DNA of 64,000 nt, taken from Megalobrama amblycephala. Taxonomy: Eukaryota > Chordata > Actinopteri > Cypriniformes > Xenocyprididae. Numbering within the stretch: the stretch's first letter is position 1; each line of letters opens with the position of its first letter. The notes beneath the pieces were generated by a model, which saw only the letters and a program-made list of their open reading frames with translations, made no database searches and was not told the origin of the DNA. Shown piece by piece: positions 20,501 through 30,556 of the stretch. The stretch spans positions 13,309,037 through 13,373,036 of the forward strand of contig NC_063050.1 in assembly GCF_018812025.1 (NCBI RefSeq), given 5' to 3'. The translations under genes were made by a program, and so were the position numbers.

Positions 20501-23500
20501 CCCGTTAACGTTAAATTTTGTAATTTCAGGTATGGGAGATGATCCAGACGTCATCGGATAAGCTGGCGTGTAAGGAGAAATCGATGTGGCTCAGGTGCGT
20601 GGGCGCCTAGCTGAAGGTGGGGAAGAGTGAGTTCCATGGCGGCACCTTGATGAATTTGCTGGAGGATGTCGAGAATGACGACCTCGATTCCCATTGTTTT
20701 GTCCAGAATTAGAGCAACAAGAGTTGGATTATCCTAGAGTCGGTTCTATGACACAGAAGATGCTGCATCGCAGGAATTTCGTTGTCTGAGGTAAAGAGCT
20801 ATATTTCGTAGGGTTGGGACATGTTTCATGGAATAGGGCGGGACTAAATGGCGGAAAAATTTGTCAATGGAATGACACGGTGTTTGCAGCTTACATAGTA
20901 TCCACGTAATGATGATTGACAGGACTGAATGTCTAGGCTCCTCCCATACCTACATTTGGAACTTCATTAAAACTTTATGCCCCATGTGTGCAGGGGCCCC
21001 GGACTGGCCAGACTATTTTTTTATTATTATTATTTTAAATTTACTTCAACGTGAACAAAAAAAAGACCCTAACTGGCCCATAAGAAACAAAACTAAAATA
21101 AGCAGGTGATTGGAGAGATGTGACATTTGGGTCACATCTGTCCAATCAGCTGCTGATCAAATCAAAGTGGCAAAGTCATGCAGTTTGTGAGGGAGAGATC
21201 GTTAATGGCAGGAAATCCAAACATTCGTCTATCATTCATCAACCTCAAATACGGCTTATCACTTGAAACATGTAAGTAGTAGCAGTAGCCTAGTCCTAGA
21301 TAAATGTGCGTTATTATTAGGCGCATATCCATGTTTGCGTGGAGCGCGCTTTACTCCATGACATGGAGGCAACGGTGTGATCGCTGTTACGGGTGCTGGG
21401 TTGTAGAAACGAGACGTGACGTATACGGACATCCACAATCAAAGGGTATTTAATGAAAGCAGGAGCATAACAAACAACCAACACATTCAATATAACATTT
21501 AGAACAGACAAAGAGTGAAGGGAGTGAGTCCATGTATATAGGAAGGTGCTGATGAGGAAGTCCATGGCGGGTCAGGTGCAGCGGGCAGCCATGGCGGGTC
21601 AGGAGCCGTGGATGGCCCTGGAGCTCCTTAAGGCCCACCCACATGTATCCCACCCACGGGTACTTGCCCCCCCCAAAAAAAAATACTTTGGGAGGTTTAG
21701 GATAGTTTTTAAAAGTTTGAGGAAGGGAGTGTTTCTGTGGGCAGGAGTGGGCTTTTGGGCGGTGGAGCATGGAGTTACCGGCTCGGCGGCGGAGACTAGA
21801 GATGCAGGCTCGGCGGCGGAGACTGGAGATGCAGGCTCGGCGGCGGAGTCTGGAGATGCTGGCTCGGCGGCGGCTGGAGCTGGCCACCTCTGTTTCTGGA
21901 GGGACTGGACGAGAAGGACACATATCCTGAACCTCATCAACAAGGAAATTAGATCCGTTTAAATACAAAATTAGATTAATGGTTTCGCTCAAGGAAAAAG
22001 AATCTTCAGGTTCATCAAAACGGATAGTGTCATCATCCAGTTTATCCAGAAACAGGGCGTTCAAACGTGCATCTGACCAGTTAGTCAGAAAAGCTAGCTC
22101 TACAAACTCCTCCACATACCTCTCCAGTGAACGGCCAACCTGGAAGAGCCCGATGAGCCGGTTAGCCGCTGATGTAGTTGTGAGGGGCTGAGGGGGAGTA
22201 GGAGCCACGGGAACCAGAAACAAACCCATGATTCAATTTGTGGATGTCCAGTCGGTTAAGGTCTGTTCTTCTGTTACTGGTGCTGGGTTGTAGAGACGAG
22301 ACGTATACGGACATCCACAATCAAAGGGTATTTAATGAAAGCAGGAGCATAACAAACAACCAACACATTCAATATAACATTTAGAACAGACAAAGAGTGA
22401 AGGGAGTGAGTCCATGTATATAGGAAGGTGCTGATGAGGAAGTCCAGGTGCAGGTGATCAGTGATGATGGGGAGATGACGAGGGAAGTGAGTGCAGGTGT
22501 GGAGAACAAGAGGATCCTGGGAAATGGAGTCCGGGAGACAAGGGATATGTAACAATCGATTGCATTTAACTTAAAATACTCCGTCATTTTGGTCATACAG
22601 ATAAGAGTAATATAAACTGTAAAGGGTCTACTTTAATTTCTGTAAACTCACAATAACAGCAAAACTTTGTGCTTTTGTAAAATGAAAACCAGGATCCACA
22701 TTCTGCCATCTCTGTGAACTTGAGCATGTAACAAACATGAATCGTAGCCTACTTCCCTCACAGACATTAGAAATATAAAGCTTGAAATATCTACTTTTAA
22801 TCGAACCAATTCAAATGGAAAATTAATATTCTCAGATTATGTAATTCGTATGAAACCGGATTAGGCCATGTATTATATAGTGGTTTATTATATATGATTT
22901 ATTATGATATTTAATTTCCTATATGGTGTGGTGGTAATTTTCATACTGTGGTGGTCCACACAAGAAAAACTGTATTGGCTGTCTCAATGTGTGTGTGTAT
23001 GCCAGTTAACCTTAATATTTGCGTGTGGACCATGTATGGCACTAAATACATTTATGATTGGTTGGTATGATGGGTTGGTGGCTCACACAAAGAGCAGCCT
23101 AGGGGCCCCTGACCACCTTAATCCACCCCTGGCTAGATCACAAATTTGAATATGAAAATACACGGTCCAGTAGCCCAAGCAAATTGAACGCCGATCACCA
23201 TTGTGGTGACTTTAAATCAATTACAGTACTAAACAATATAATTTCTTACTGTGGCATGGTTAAAGACAACTTTATAATATGAATTCACAGTAAAACAAGA
23301 GCAGTAAATTACTGTGATGTCAGCATCATTCAACAGTAATTCGTAAGAAAAAGACCCAGCATGCATTAATTTCACTGTAAAATATCTGACTAAAGTAATT
23401 TATCATAAAATAATTTAATGCTGTAATTCCTGGCATTGTTTACAGTCTAATAAAGAACAATAATATATGCTCTAAAATAATACAAGTCTTTTGTTCAGTT

Positions 23501-24604
23501 AAATAGGCAAAATTAGATCTGAATGATGACCTTCCTCAAGCTTTAAAAAGAATATGAAAGCATCAAAACACACTTGCTGAACATTCAAGTGTTCGGTATA
23601 ATCAAATGACAAGCTTTGATGAGAAAGAAATCATAGTGCTGTTTATTATTGAGAAAAAATCTTGATCTTACATGTATGAATTTGTTTGAAAACAGCAGTT
23701 CACCCTGACCGAAGTGAAGATTTGTGCTAAATAAGATATTACATTGTGGTTTGTTACTTTGTTTCTCGATTAAACTCTATTGCACATATTCACAACACTG
23801 GAATATCAGTCAAAAGTCACAATTTTAAGACAATTCTGCACTTGAAGAAGGAGCCTGCTGTCATTATATGAACAAGAGCGATCAGGACATTTTATAAAAT
23901 ATCTCCTTTTGTGTTCCAACAAATAAAGAAGGTAATTTGTTAGATTCAGTAACATAATAAAGTGTTTGATGTGTGTGTTTGTGTGTTTCTGTGGTCTATT
24001 TCTGAGAGTTCACTAGTTTTACCTGTGACGTCAAGCTGAACTCCAGGGACACCCGTCCATTTTACACCCATGTTTGTAGTAAATTTAAAGTAGTAGATGT
24101 GTTTATCGGCTTCTGTTACAGCCATCAAAGTGATGCTGTAAATGTCTTTATCTTCACTCAAACACTGAATCCCTCCTCTCTTCTCTGGATCTGAACACAG
24201 ATCAGGTGATTCTCTAAAGGTTTTGGTCCAGAAAGCTGTTACGAGCTCATGATCATCAGGATATCTTACAGTACAGGATATTTTCACTGTTGATCCCTTT
24301 AATGCACAAACATATGAATGGCTGTAATTCACTCCCCAATCCTGCTGACCATCAACCCCTGAAACACAGAAATGAAAAATGAAGAGGCTTTCAGGTGTTT
24401 TAAATGTACAACAAATAACTTTTAACTTCTGAATATTTTTATGTCAGCTGACAGTAAAACACTGATGTCAGTTTGTAAGTGTGAAGATCTCAATCATCTT
24501 TTGTTCAAATATCTGTATAGTGAGTGAAACTGAAGACTCACCCGCAGTCATGATCACTACGATCAGAGGAAGAAACTTTATGAGAGACGACACCATAGTG
24601 ACTT
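14547..24604 (-). CDS. CD22-like / Siglec-like inhibitory Ig receptor, gene 1
   Basis: I see eight exons joining in phase: 24,604-24,542 (ATG at 24,596; signal peptide MVSSLIKFLPLIVVIM), 24,358-24,023 (V-type domain), 16,231-15,980 and 15,584-15,321 (two C2-type domains), 15,242-15,137 (membrane helix), 14,988-14,940, 14,817-14,737 and 14,651-14,547 (tail). All have AG acceptors and GT donors except the GC donor after 14,940. The sum is 1,248 coding bases, 415 residues. The tail has tyrosines in DTYAAL, DIYSTI, DTYTAL and SEYETL; the last fits the ITIM consensus. It is probably a surface receptor that recruits phosphatases in leukocytes. Oddity: the V domain has YYF where Ig folds have YYC. 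Intron 2 (7.8 kb) is filled with transposons. The exact orthologue is not assignable. Confidence 0.82.
16233..16259. repeat. (AAC)n tract abutting a splice acceptor
   Basis: On the minus strand this is (GTT)n directly before the CAG acceptor of the C2 exon at 16,231. The same arrangement with other lengths occurs at 46,902-46,934 and 49,988-50,004. Confidence 0.85.
16514..16590 (+). repeat. Kolobok-like element end fragment
   Basis: AGGGTTAGTTCACCCAAAAA after a TTAA matches the terminal repeat of the complete element at 47,457-48,341. Only about 75 bp remain. Confidence 0.6.
16606..16716 (+). repeat. hAT-like MITE fragment
   Basis: TTTCAAAACACTGCTTCGAAG… and the following bases resemble the first 110 bp of the complete element at 33,040-33,727, including the TCACATGATTTCAG block. 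Confidence 0.5.
16717..17395 (-). mobile_element. Long inverted-repeat element arm, copy B
   Basis: It begins ATCCCAGCTAACAG and is the reverse complement of arms A and D. It runs into the centre sequence (ACAGACAAATGACTGCATTATAGTGG) shared with 33,760-33,825. It lies in intron 2 of CD22-like gene 1 and is abutted by a DIRS fragment. Confidence 0.65.
17396..18545 (+). mobile_element. Highly decayed DIRS fragment
   Basis: Coding traces are VQEFRVAKSKSAAFRQFMPR (compare RFQETKKQSAAFQRFLPR in DIRS copy 1 ORF1), ASVLQQELSSLLLKGAIEE (start of DIRS RT) and CHRLLGLMAAASH (the region after the RT). Their order fits DIRS on the plus strand, but most of the coding sequence is missing and there are stops. 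It is older than the other two DIRS copies. Confidence 0.6.
18740..19323 (-). pseudogene. Ngaro-like reverse transcriptase, 5' half
   Basis: RT blocks are FMIGPFDSPPFEVFRINPIG, then in a second frame KKRIIIDLSAPH, SINSLIPLPEFSLNYHNV, WLAKLDIMSAFTVMPINP, and after another break TFGCKSSPKIFDTLSEAL. The YxDD box is not present because the homology ends at about 18,740. At least two frameshifts. Confidence 0.7.
19415..19490. repeat. (AGAAG)n microsatellite
   Basis: About fifteen AGAAG units sit within the Ngaro-like element between RT and ORF1. Confidence 0.95.
19831..20554 (-). pseudogene. Ngaro-like ORF1 protein (fragment)
   Basis: A frame of 227 codons (20,554-19,871) opens MTSGSSPIPEITKFNVNGQW and becomes proline/serine-rich. 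An overlapping frame extends to 19,831, suggesting one frameshift. A diverged relative lies at 62,300-63,570. Its function in YR retrotransposons is unknown, presumably structural. Confidence 0.5.
20986..21384. other. Intronic spacer, no gene seen
   Basis: A/T-rich sequence inside intron 2 of CD22-like gene 1; nothing recognisable. Confidence 0.5.
21385..22554 (-). mobile_element. Internally deleted LTR retrotransposon with gag remnant
   Basis: The 5' LTR (minus strand) is 22,554-22,272: it begins TGTTAC and ends GTAACA. The partial 3' LTR is 21,563-21,385 with the same end. Flanks are ATCGC (21,380-21,384) and ATCGA (22,555-22,559), a 5-bp TSD with one change. A gag-like frame starts 40 bp inside the 5' LTR. 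Everything from late gag through pol to the first part of the 3' LTR has been lost in one deletion. Gypsy-type by gag character. Confidence 0.75.
21450..22229 (-). CDS. Gag-like protein fused to LTR sequence (259 codons)
   Basis: The ATG at 22,229 starts MGLFLVPVAPTPPQPL. A retrotransposon-gag block follows (LFQVGRSLERYVEEFVELAF … ALFLDKLDDDTIR), then four imperfect tandem copies of an arginine-rich nine-residue unit (RRRACISSL, DNA 21,778-21,870). The frame crosses the deletion joint near 21,563 and ends inside the 3' LTR, so its C-terminus is not natural. No pol. Confidence 0.65.
   Translation of the reverse strand: MGLFLVPVAPTPPQPLTTTSAANRLIGLFQVGRSLERYVEEFVELAFLTNWSDARLNALFLDKLDDDTIRFDEPEDSFSLSETINLILYLNGSNFLVDEVQDMCPSRPVPPETEVASSSRRRASISRLRRRACISSLRRRACISSLRRRAGNSMLHRPKAHSCPQKHSLPQTFKNYPKPPKVFFFGGGKYPWVGYMWVGLKELQGHPRLLTRHGCPLHLTRHGLPHQHLPIYMDSLPSLFVCSKCYIECVGCLLCSCFH
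22555..24022. other. Intron 2 remainder of CD22-like gene 1, no gene seen
   Basis: No supported coding sequence. The part at 23,490-23,960 is important for comparison: it recurs at 59,358-59,519 and 63,716-64,000, split there by a 4.2-kb insertion, and therefore marks DNA just 3' of a V exon. Confidence 0.6.
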
Positions 24605-25190
24605 CTGCAATCAGAAAACTGACGATTATCACATTATGAGCCTCATCTCTATACAACATCACAAACTCTATTTGACAGATAATTCAGAATAATTCACGGC
24701 TCATTGAAGGCTTGACGTGAACTGATGATGTTTCTCATGTCAGGCCTCGTGTGTCTAAAGAGCTTCACACAATATTTACACATGAATCTACAACAGATAT
24801 TGAGCTTCTGGAGATTAAATCACTTCATCACATCCCAGCTAACAGAATTTTGTTAAAAAAAAGTTCTCTAAATATTCAGTGTTGGTTCTGGAAACGTAAA
24901 AAACGTCCAGTTTTCTTGATGTTCCAGGAACGATTCTATAAGGTATAATGTTCCTCAAATGTTCTTTCAATTTAATTTTGATCTAAAATTCAACATTGTA
25001 GGAACGTTGATTTGTAACATTCCAAGAACATGAAAATGTTCAGTTTCTTTAATGTTAGTAGAATGTTATTTAAAGGTTAGTATGATGTTCCTGAAACATT
25101 CTTTCCATCATTCAAACACCTGCTGTGAACAAACACTGAAAGAAAGAGAAATAAGAACACAAACTACAACTTTCTTCAGCCACAGCCTTA

Positions 25191-25944
25191 GGCCGGGTTC
25201 ACACCACAAGCGGCAGCAGAGCGGAAGCAGCGCGTGAGCGTGAACTGCAGCTGCAGAGACGCGCGAGTATTCACACTGGAAGCGTTTGTACAGTGTCACA
25301 GCAGCGGCTCGAAGCTGCATAAGTGAGCATTTCTTTACAAAGACAGCTATAAATTAGTTTTTATAATTGGTCATTGTTAAACTTGATAGTCTTGAAAGTT
25401 TGTTAACATGCAAGGTGTACAACACTCACATATAAACATAAAATAAATAAAAATAAATAAATAAAAGCCTTGTGTCATCCATTGCTGCACACGAATGAGG
25501 TAAGCTTTGTGTTTTACATCATCTGCCGCACGAACATGTTTACAAGACTGCGAACTCGGGTTTTATTTGGGTATGCAAGAGCCTATATGGCTGTCTGTGT
25601 AATAACTAAAATAATGTTTATATATCATATTTTCTGGCTAGTTTAGTTTAGTTTTCTATAATATACCATACTTTAACCCAAACTGAATAATTAAAAACAA
25701 GTTTAAATGAGTAAATCTATAAATATGTTTTAATATTAATTTTCTTTCCTGACATACTTCAATTCTTGTTTAAACACACTAGATATGCATATTCTGTGCA
25801 TTTTGAGCACTTTTTGTGTGAAATAATATTTATTTTGTCCATCAAAGGTGTACTTTCACTTAAATTGAGCGTTAGCAGCGCAGCAAAAATAGACTTTGCT
25901 AACGCTGCTTCCGCTCTGCTGCCGCTTGTAGTGTGAACCCGGCG
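25191..25944. mobile_element. Harbinger-like MITE (754 bp) in the left arm
   Basis: The TIRs are about 42 bp, starting GGCCGGGTTCACACCACAAG and inverted at 25,903-25,944. They are flanked by the 3-bp repeat TTA (25,188-25,190 and 25,945-25,947). Removing the insert restores the arm sequence CAGCCTTAGATGAACTG seen in arms A, B and D. A TTA target fits PIF/Harbinger. No coding capacity. Confidence 0.8.
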
Positions 25945-25989
25945 TTAGATGAACTGAAGATAAAAGACATTAAATCTCTGAAGATCTGA

Positions 25990-26849
25990 GGCTGCATTTA
26001 CACTGCAAGTCTTAATGCACAGATCCGATCTTTTGACCATATCCGATTTTTTGGCCAGCGTGTTTACATTCACTTTAGACACGACTGGTATCCGATATCT
26101 GTGTTTACATTACTTCCTGTCCCAAAATAATTGTCATTAATAGTTTTACATGCACATAGTAGATCCTCGGGTTTTGAATGGCCGTTCTATTAAAATTATT
26201 TATATATTTCACGTCGCGTGGCCATGATTAGCCTAGGCTACCTGCCAGAATGAATAAGTTAACAGCTGTCAGTGTCATGGATGTATTGCAGCGTGAATTC
26301 TGACTGAACGGATATAGACCGGAAAATAAAGGTAATTTGCGTTTGATATTTTATCTACAGTTTTATCAGTTTTAGAATTTCATTTTTTTTAATGAGTTCG
26401 AGCGAGCTAGAGAGCGAGCACGAGCGAGAGAGAGTAGCTACAGTGAAGAAAAACAACACGGCGCTCTCTTTTAAATTAACCGGGCAAAGGTTGAAATTCA
26501 GCTGCTGAATGTATGTGTGTGTGCGCAATTTCTTTCTAGAAAAATAGATAACGTTAGACATATAAAGTTCCCACCTCAATAATAAAGCTGTGAATTTTCA
26601 GTGCCAGTGCATACAAGCACATCTGCTTCATAATACAACATTAAAGCTACCTGTGCGTGTTTAGACGTAGGTCGCATGTCCACAGATCGGATATGTATCG
26701 GATTTAAAACCACATTTGGAAGTGGCTCAGATCGGATGCGAAAAAAATCGGATCTCGTGGATTTTTGTGTTTACACGTGTGCACCTAATTCCGATCTGTG
26801 TCAGATGTGAGCAAAAGATCGCATTTTTTGTGCCAATGTAAACGCAGCC
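25990..26849. mobile_element. Second TIR element (860 bp) in the left arm
   Basis: Ends GGCTGCATTTACAC and, inverted, GTAAACGCAGCC. Flanks are TGA at 25,987-25,989 and 26,850-26,852. Removing it restores AAGATCTGATTAAAC as in other arms. A subterminal GATCGGAT-type motif recurs inverted at both ends. Superfamily uncertain; the 3-bp target is compatible with Harbinger-like elements. Confidence 0.75.
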
Positions 26850-27695
26850 TGATTAAACAACTCCACAAACAGCCTTACCAGCTTCTCTTATTACTAACCA
26901 GACTGACTTTATTTCTGTCACACGTCTACAGAAACTCTTATTGAGAATTAACAGAAGTTTAGATGTTTCGTTTGAAGTCACCATCATGGAGGTTGGTGTA
27001 TGCTTTAGTTGAGCTCTTGACCCCTGACTTTTTTTAGAGTTGTTGTTTTTTATCAGCAATCGCACGTTTTTGGAAAACATTTCTGCACCGATAAAGAAGT
27101 TCAACATGTCTGGTCTAATAACAGACAAATGAGCGCTGATGTCTAAGTGTTTTCTTTTTTTAAAATCTAAAAAGTTTCGGACAATCCAATATAAATTAGT
27201 TCAGTGTTAGACTTATTTGTATCACTTTTGAGTTTATTATTTCCTTTTCACATAACACTTCAATACCAAAAGTACAAACCCGATTCCAAAAAAGTGGGGA
27301 CACTGTGCAAATTGTGAATAGAAAAGGAATGCAATAATTTACAAATCTCATAAACTTATATTTTATTCACAATAAAATATAGATATATCCCAGCAGCCAT
27401 ATCACCCTGTAGCCCAAGACTGGTTGCCCACTGAAGCTAAGCAGGGCTGAGCCTGGTTAGTACCTGGATGGGAGACCTCCTGGGAAAACTAGGTTGCTGC
27501 TGGAAGAGGTGTTAGTGAGGCCAGCAGGGGGTGCTCACCCTGTGGAAACTCAAATAGAACTCAAATAATTCACAGCACATAGAAACTCTTTCACCTAGAT
27601 ATTATCACATAGAGACTGTGTCTGTACCTCGAACTAGTAAATACAAAAAACTTCCGAAACCTTTTAAGGGTAAAAATTTAATTGATGTTCAAAAA

Positions 27696-28349
27696 ATGAA
27701 AATCACAGATAAATCAGATAAACAAATGATAAAGCTTGGGTTACTGAATATTAGATCTATTTCTTCAAAAGCACTTATTGTAAATGAAATTATCACAGAC
27801 AATAAACTAGACTTGCTGTGTTTGACAGAAACCTGGCTAAAACCAGACGATTACATTACTTTAAATGAATCTAGTCCTCAAGGTTATGATTATCGACACA
27901 ATCCTCGACAGAAAGGCAAAGGGGGAGGTGTTGCTGTAATTTATAGTAATATATTCAGAATCATTCAAAAGAATTTCAAATATAATTCCTTTGAAGTGAT
28001 GGTGCTTTATGTAACATTATGTAAGTTGACATTTGTGCTGGCTACTGTATACAGGCCACCAGGGCACCATAATGACTTTATCAAAGAATTTGCTGATTTT
28101 ATATCAGAGTTAGTACTGGCTGCGGATAAAGTCCTTGTTGTTGGTGATTTTAATATCCATGTAGATAATAATAAAGACGCATTTGGATTGGCATTTGCAG
28201 ACATTTTAAACTCTATTGGAGTTAGACAACACATGTCAGGACCCACTCATTGTCGTAATCATACCCTAGATCTAATACTGTCGCATGGAATTGATATTGA
28301 TGCTGTTGAAATTCTACAGCAGAGCGATGATTATCAGATCATTATTTAG
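27696..28349 (+). pseudogene. LINE apurinic/apyrimidinic endonuclease domain
   Basis: Endonuclease motifs in order are LLNIRSISSK, CLTETWL, VYRPPG, VVGDFNIHVD and THCRNHTLDLIL. The final catalytic SDH box reads SDDYQ, followed two residues later by a stop at 28,347-28,349, so both the active site and the link to the RT are lost. In life it would nick target DNA for target-primed reverse transcription. Confidence 0.8.
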
Positions 28350-28417
28350 TCTCGTGTATAATACAATTAGCCAAGGCTACAAAACCACCACCCAGCCATA
28401 AATATTGTAGAACCATC

Positions 28418-30556
28418 ATGTCTACCACTAAAGATTGCTTTATAAATAATCTCCCCGAGCAGTTTCATCGCCTTAGTATACCTGACAACTTAGAAGAACT
28501 CGATGCTGCAACAGAAACTATTGGCTCTCTCTTTTCCAGCACATTAGATGCAGTCGCTCCTTTACGTCTAAAGAAGATTAAGGAAACTAATCCAACGCCG
28601 TGGTATGATGAGCACACTCGGGCCCTAAAACGAGCTGTGAGAAAAGCTGAACGTAGTTGGAAGAAAACAAAACTAGAAGTTTTTCGCCTTTCGTGGAAAG
28701 AAAAAATGATTGAGTACAGAACGGCTATAAGAAATGCTAGATCTACTTATTTTTCAAATCTCTTAATAGAAAACAAACATAATCCTAGGTATTTATTTGA
28801 CACAGTGGCTAAATTAACTAGAAACAGAGATTCAACTGCTGACGTTTCCATAGAGCACAGCAGTAATGACTTTATGAACTTCTTTACTTGCAAGATTGAT
28901 AATATTAGAGAGAAAATTAAAAACATGCAACCGTCTACAGTTTCGCTTCAGACAGTGCACTGTAGTGTCCCTGAGGTAAAACTAGAATCATTCGCCGCTA
29001 TAGGAGAGGAAGAATTATCTAAACTTATCAAATCATCAAAATCAATGACATGTATGCTAGACCCAATGCCGACTAAACTACTGAAAGAAATGCTTCCAGA
29101 GGTCGTAGGTCCACTTCTTGATATAATTAATTAATCTTTAACACTAGGATACGTGCCAAAAACCTTTAAGCAGGCTATTATTAAACCTCTTATTAAAAAA
29201 CCTCAACTAGATCCGAGAGATTTAGTAAATTACAGGCCAATCTCGAATCTACCTTTTCTGTCAAAGATACTAGAAAAGGCAGTTTCAACACAACTGTGCT
29301 CCTTTTTAGAAAGAAATGGAATCTGTAAGGATTTCCAGTCAGGATTTAGACCATACCATAGTACTGAGACTGCTCTCGTTAGAGTTACAAACGATCTACT
29401 CCTATCATCCGATCGTGGCTGTATTTCTCTATTAGTGTTATTAGATCTCAGTGCTGCTTTTGACACTATCGATCACAACATTCTTTTAAAAAGACTTGAA
29501 AACTATATTGGCATTAGTGGAATTGCTTTGGCATGGTTCAAATCGTACTTATCTGACCGTTATCAGTCTGTAGTAGTTAATGAAGAGATGTTGTATCGAT
29601 CACAGGTTCAATATGGAGTACCACAAGGCTCAGTACTAGGACCGTTGCTTTTCACTCTGTACATGCTGCCCTTAGGAGAGATAATTAGGAAGCATGGTGT
29701 TAGTTTTCACTGCTACGCTGACGATACTCAGCTCTATATTTCCTCGCGCCCTGACGAAACCTACAAATTCACAAAAATAACAGAATGCATAGCTGACATT
29801 AAAAACTGGATGACAAGAAATTTCTTATTATTAAATTCAGAAAAAAATTATATCCTAATCTTTGGACCAAAAACTTCCTCACGAAAAAACCTTGAATACT
29901 CTCTAACACTTGACGGGTGCTCCATTAAACCTTCGTCCTCAGTTAAGAACTTGGGTGTGCTCTTCGATACCAATCGTTCATTTGAAAGTCATGTTTCTAG
30001 TATCTGTAAAACCGCCTTCTTCCATCTAAAAAATATATCTAAATTACGACATATGCTCTCAATGACAAATGCGGAACAGTTGGTTCATGCATTCATGACC
30101 TCAAGACTAGATTATTGTAACGCTCTACTGGGTGGTTGTTCTGCTCAGCTTTTAAACAGACTACAGTTGGTCCAAAATGCGGCAGCTAGAGTTCTTACTA
30201 GAACCAGAAAGTATGACCATATTAGCCCAGTTCTGTCAACATTACATTGGCTCCCTATTAAACATCGTATAGATTTTAAAATCTTGCTACTTACTTATAA
30301 AGCTCTAAATGGTTTAGCTCCCCAGTACCTAAGTGAGCTCTTAATGCATTATAGTCCTTCACGTTTATTGCGATCTCAGAATTCAGGCCAGTTGATAATA
30401 CCCAGAATATCAAAATCAACTGAAGGCGGCAGATCCTTTTCCTATTTAGCACCTAAACTCTGGAACAATCTTCCTAGCATTGTTCGGGAAGCAGACACAC
30501 TCTGTCAGTTTAAATCTAGACTAAAAACACATCTCTTTGCTCTTGCATACACATAA
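28418..30556 (+). pseudogene. LINE reverse transcriptase
   Basis: A long frame with a single stop at 29,132-29,134. RT motifs are [55 protein letters not shown] and the catalytic [10 protein letters not shown]. The C-terminal region is typical of the L2 group ([39 protein letters not shown]). It ends …[15 protein letters not shown]. The active site is intact although the ORF is not. Confidence 0.85.

Larger units (their letters stand above)
18740..20985 (-). mobile_element. Ngaro/DIRS-type retrotransposon fragment, copy 1
   Basis: On the minus strand an ORF1-like frame (20,554-19,831) is followed by a tyrosine-recombinase-element type RT (19,323-18,740). The 20,930-20,970 end (TGTCTAGGCTCCTCCCATAC…) is closely matched by 63,650-63,700, which marks the same family's 5' part. 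The recombinase end is missing. The Ngaro label is inferred from RT style and the second copy; a divergent DIRS remains possible. Confidence 0.55.

Noticed and set aside
27391..27500. A 5S rRNA gene
   Set aside because: The 5S-like head keeps the internal promoter but runs into SINE3 body sequence and lacks the 5S gene end; it sits inside a Tc1 element.
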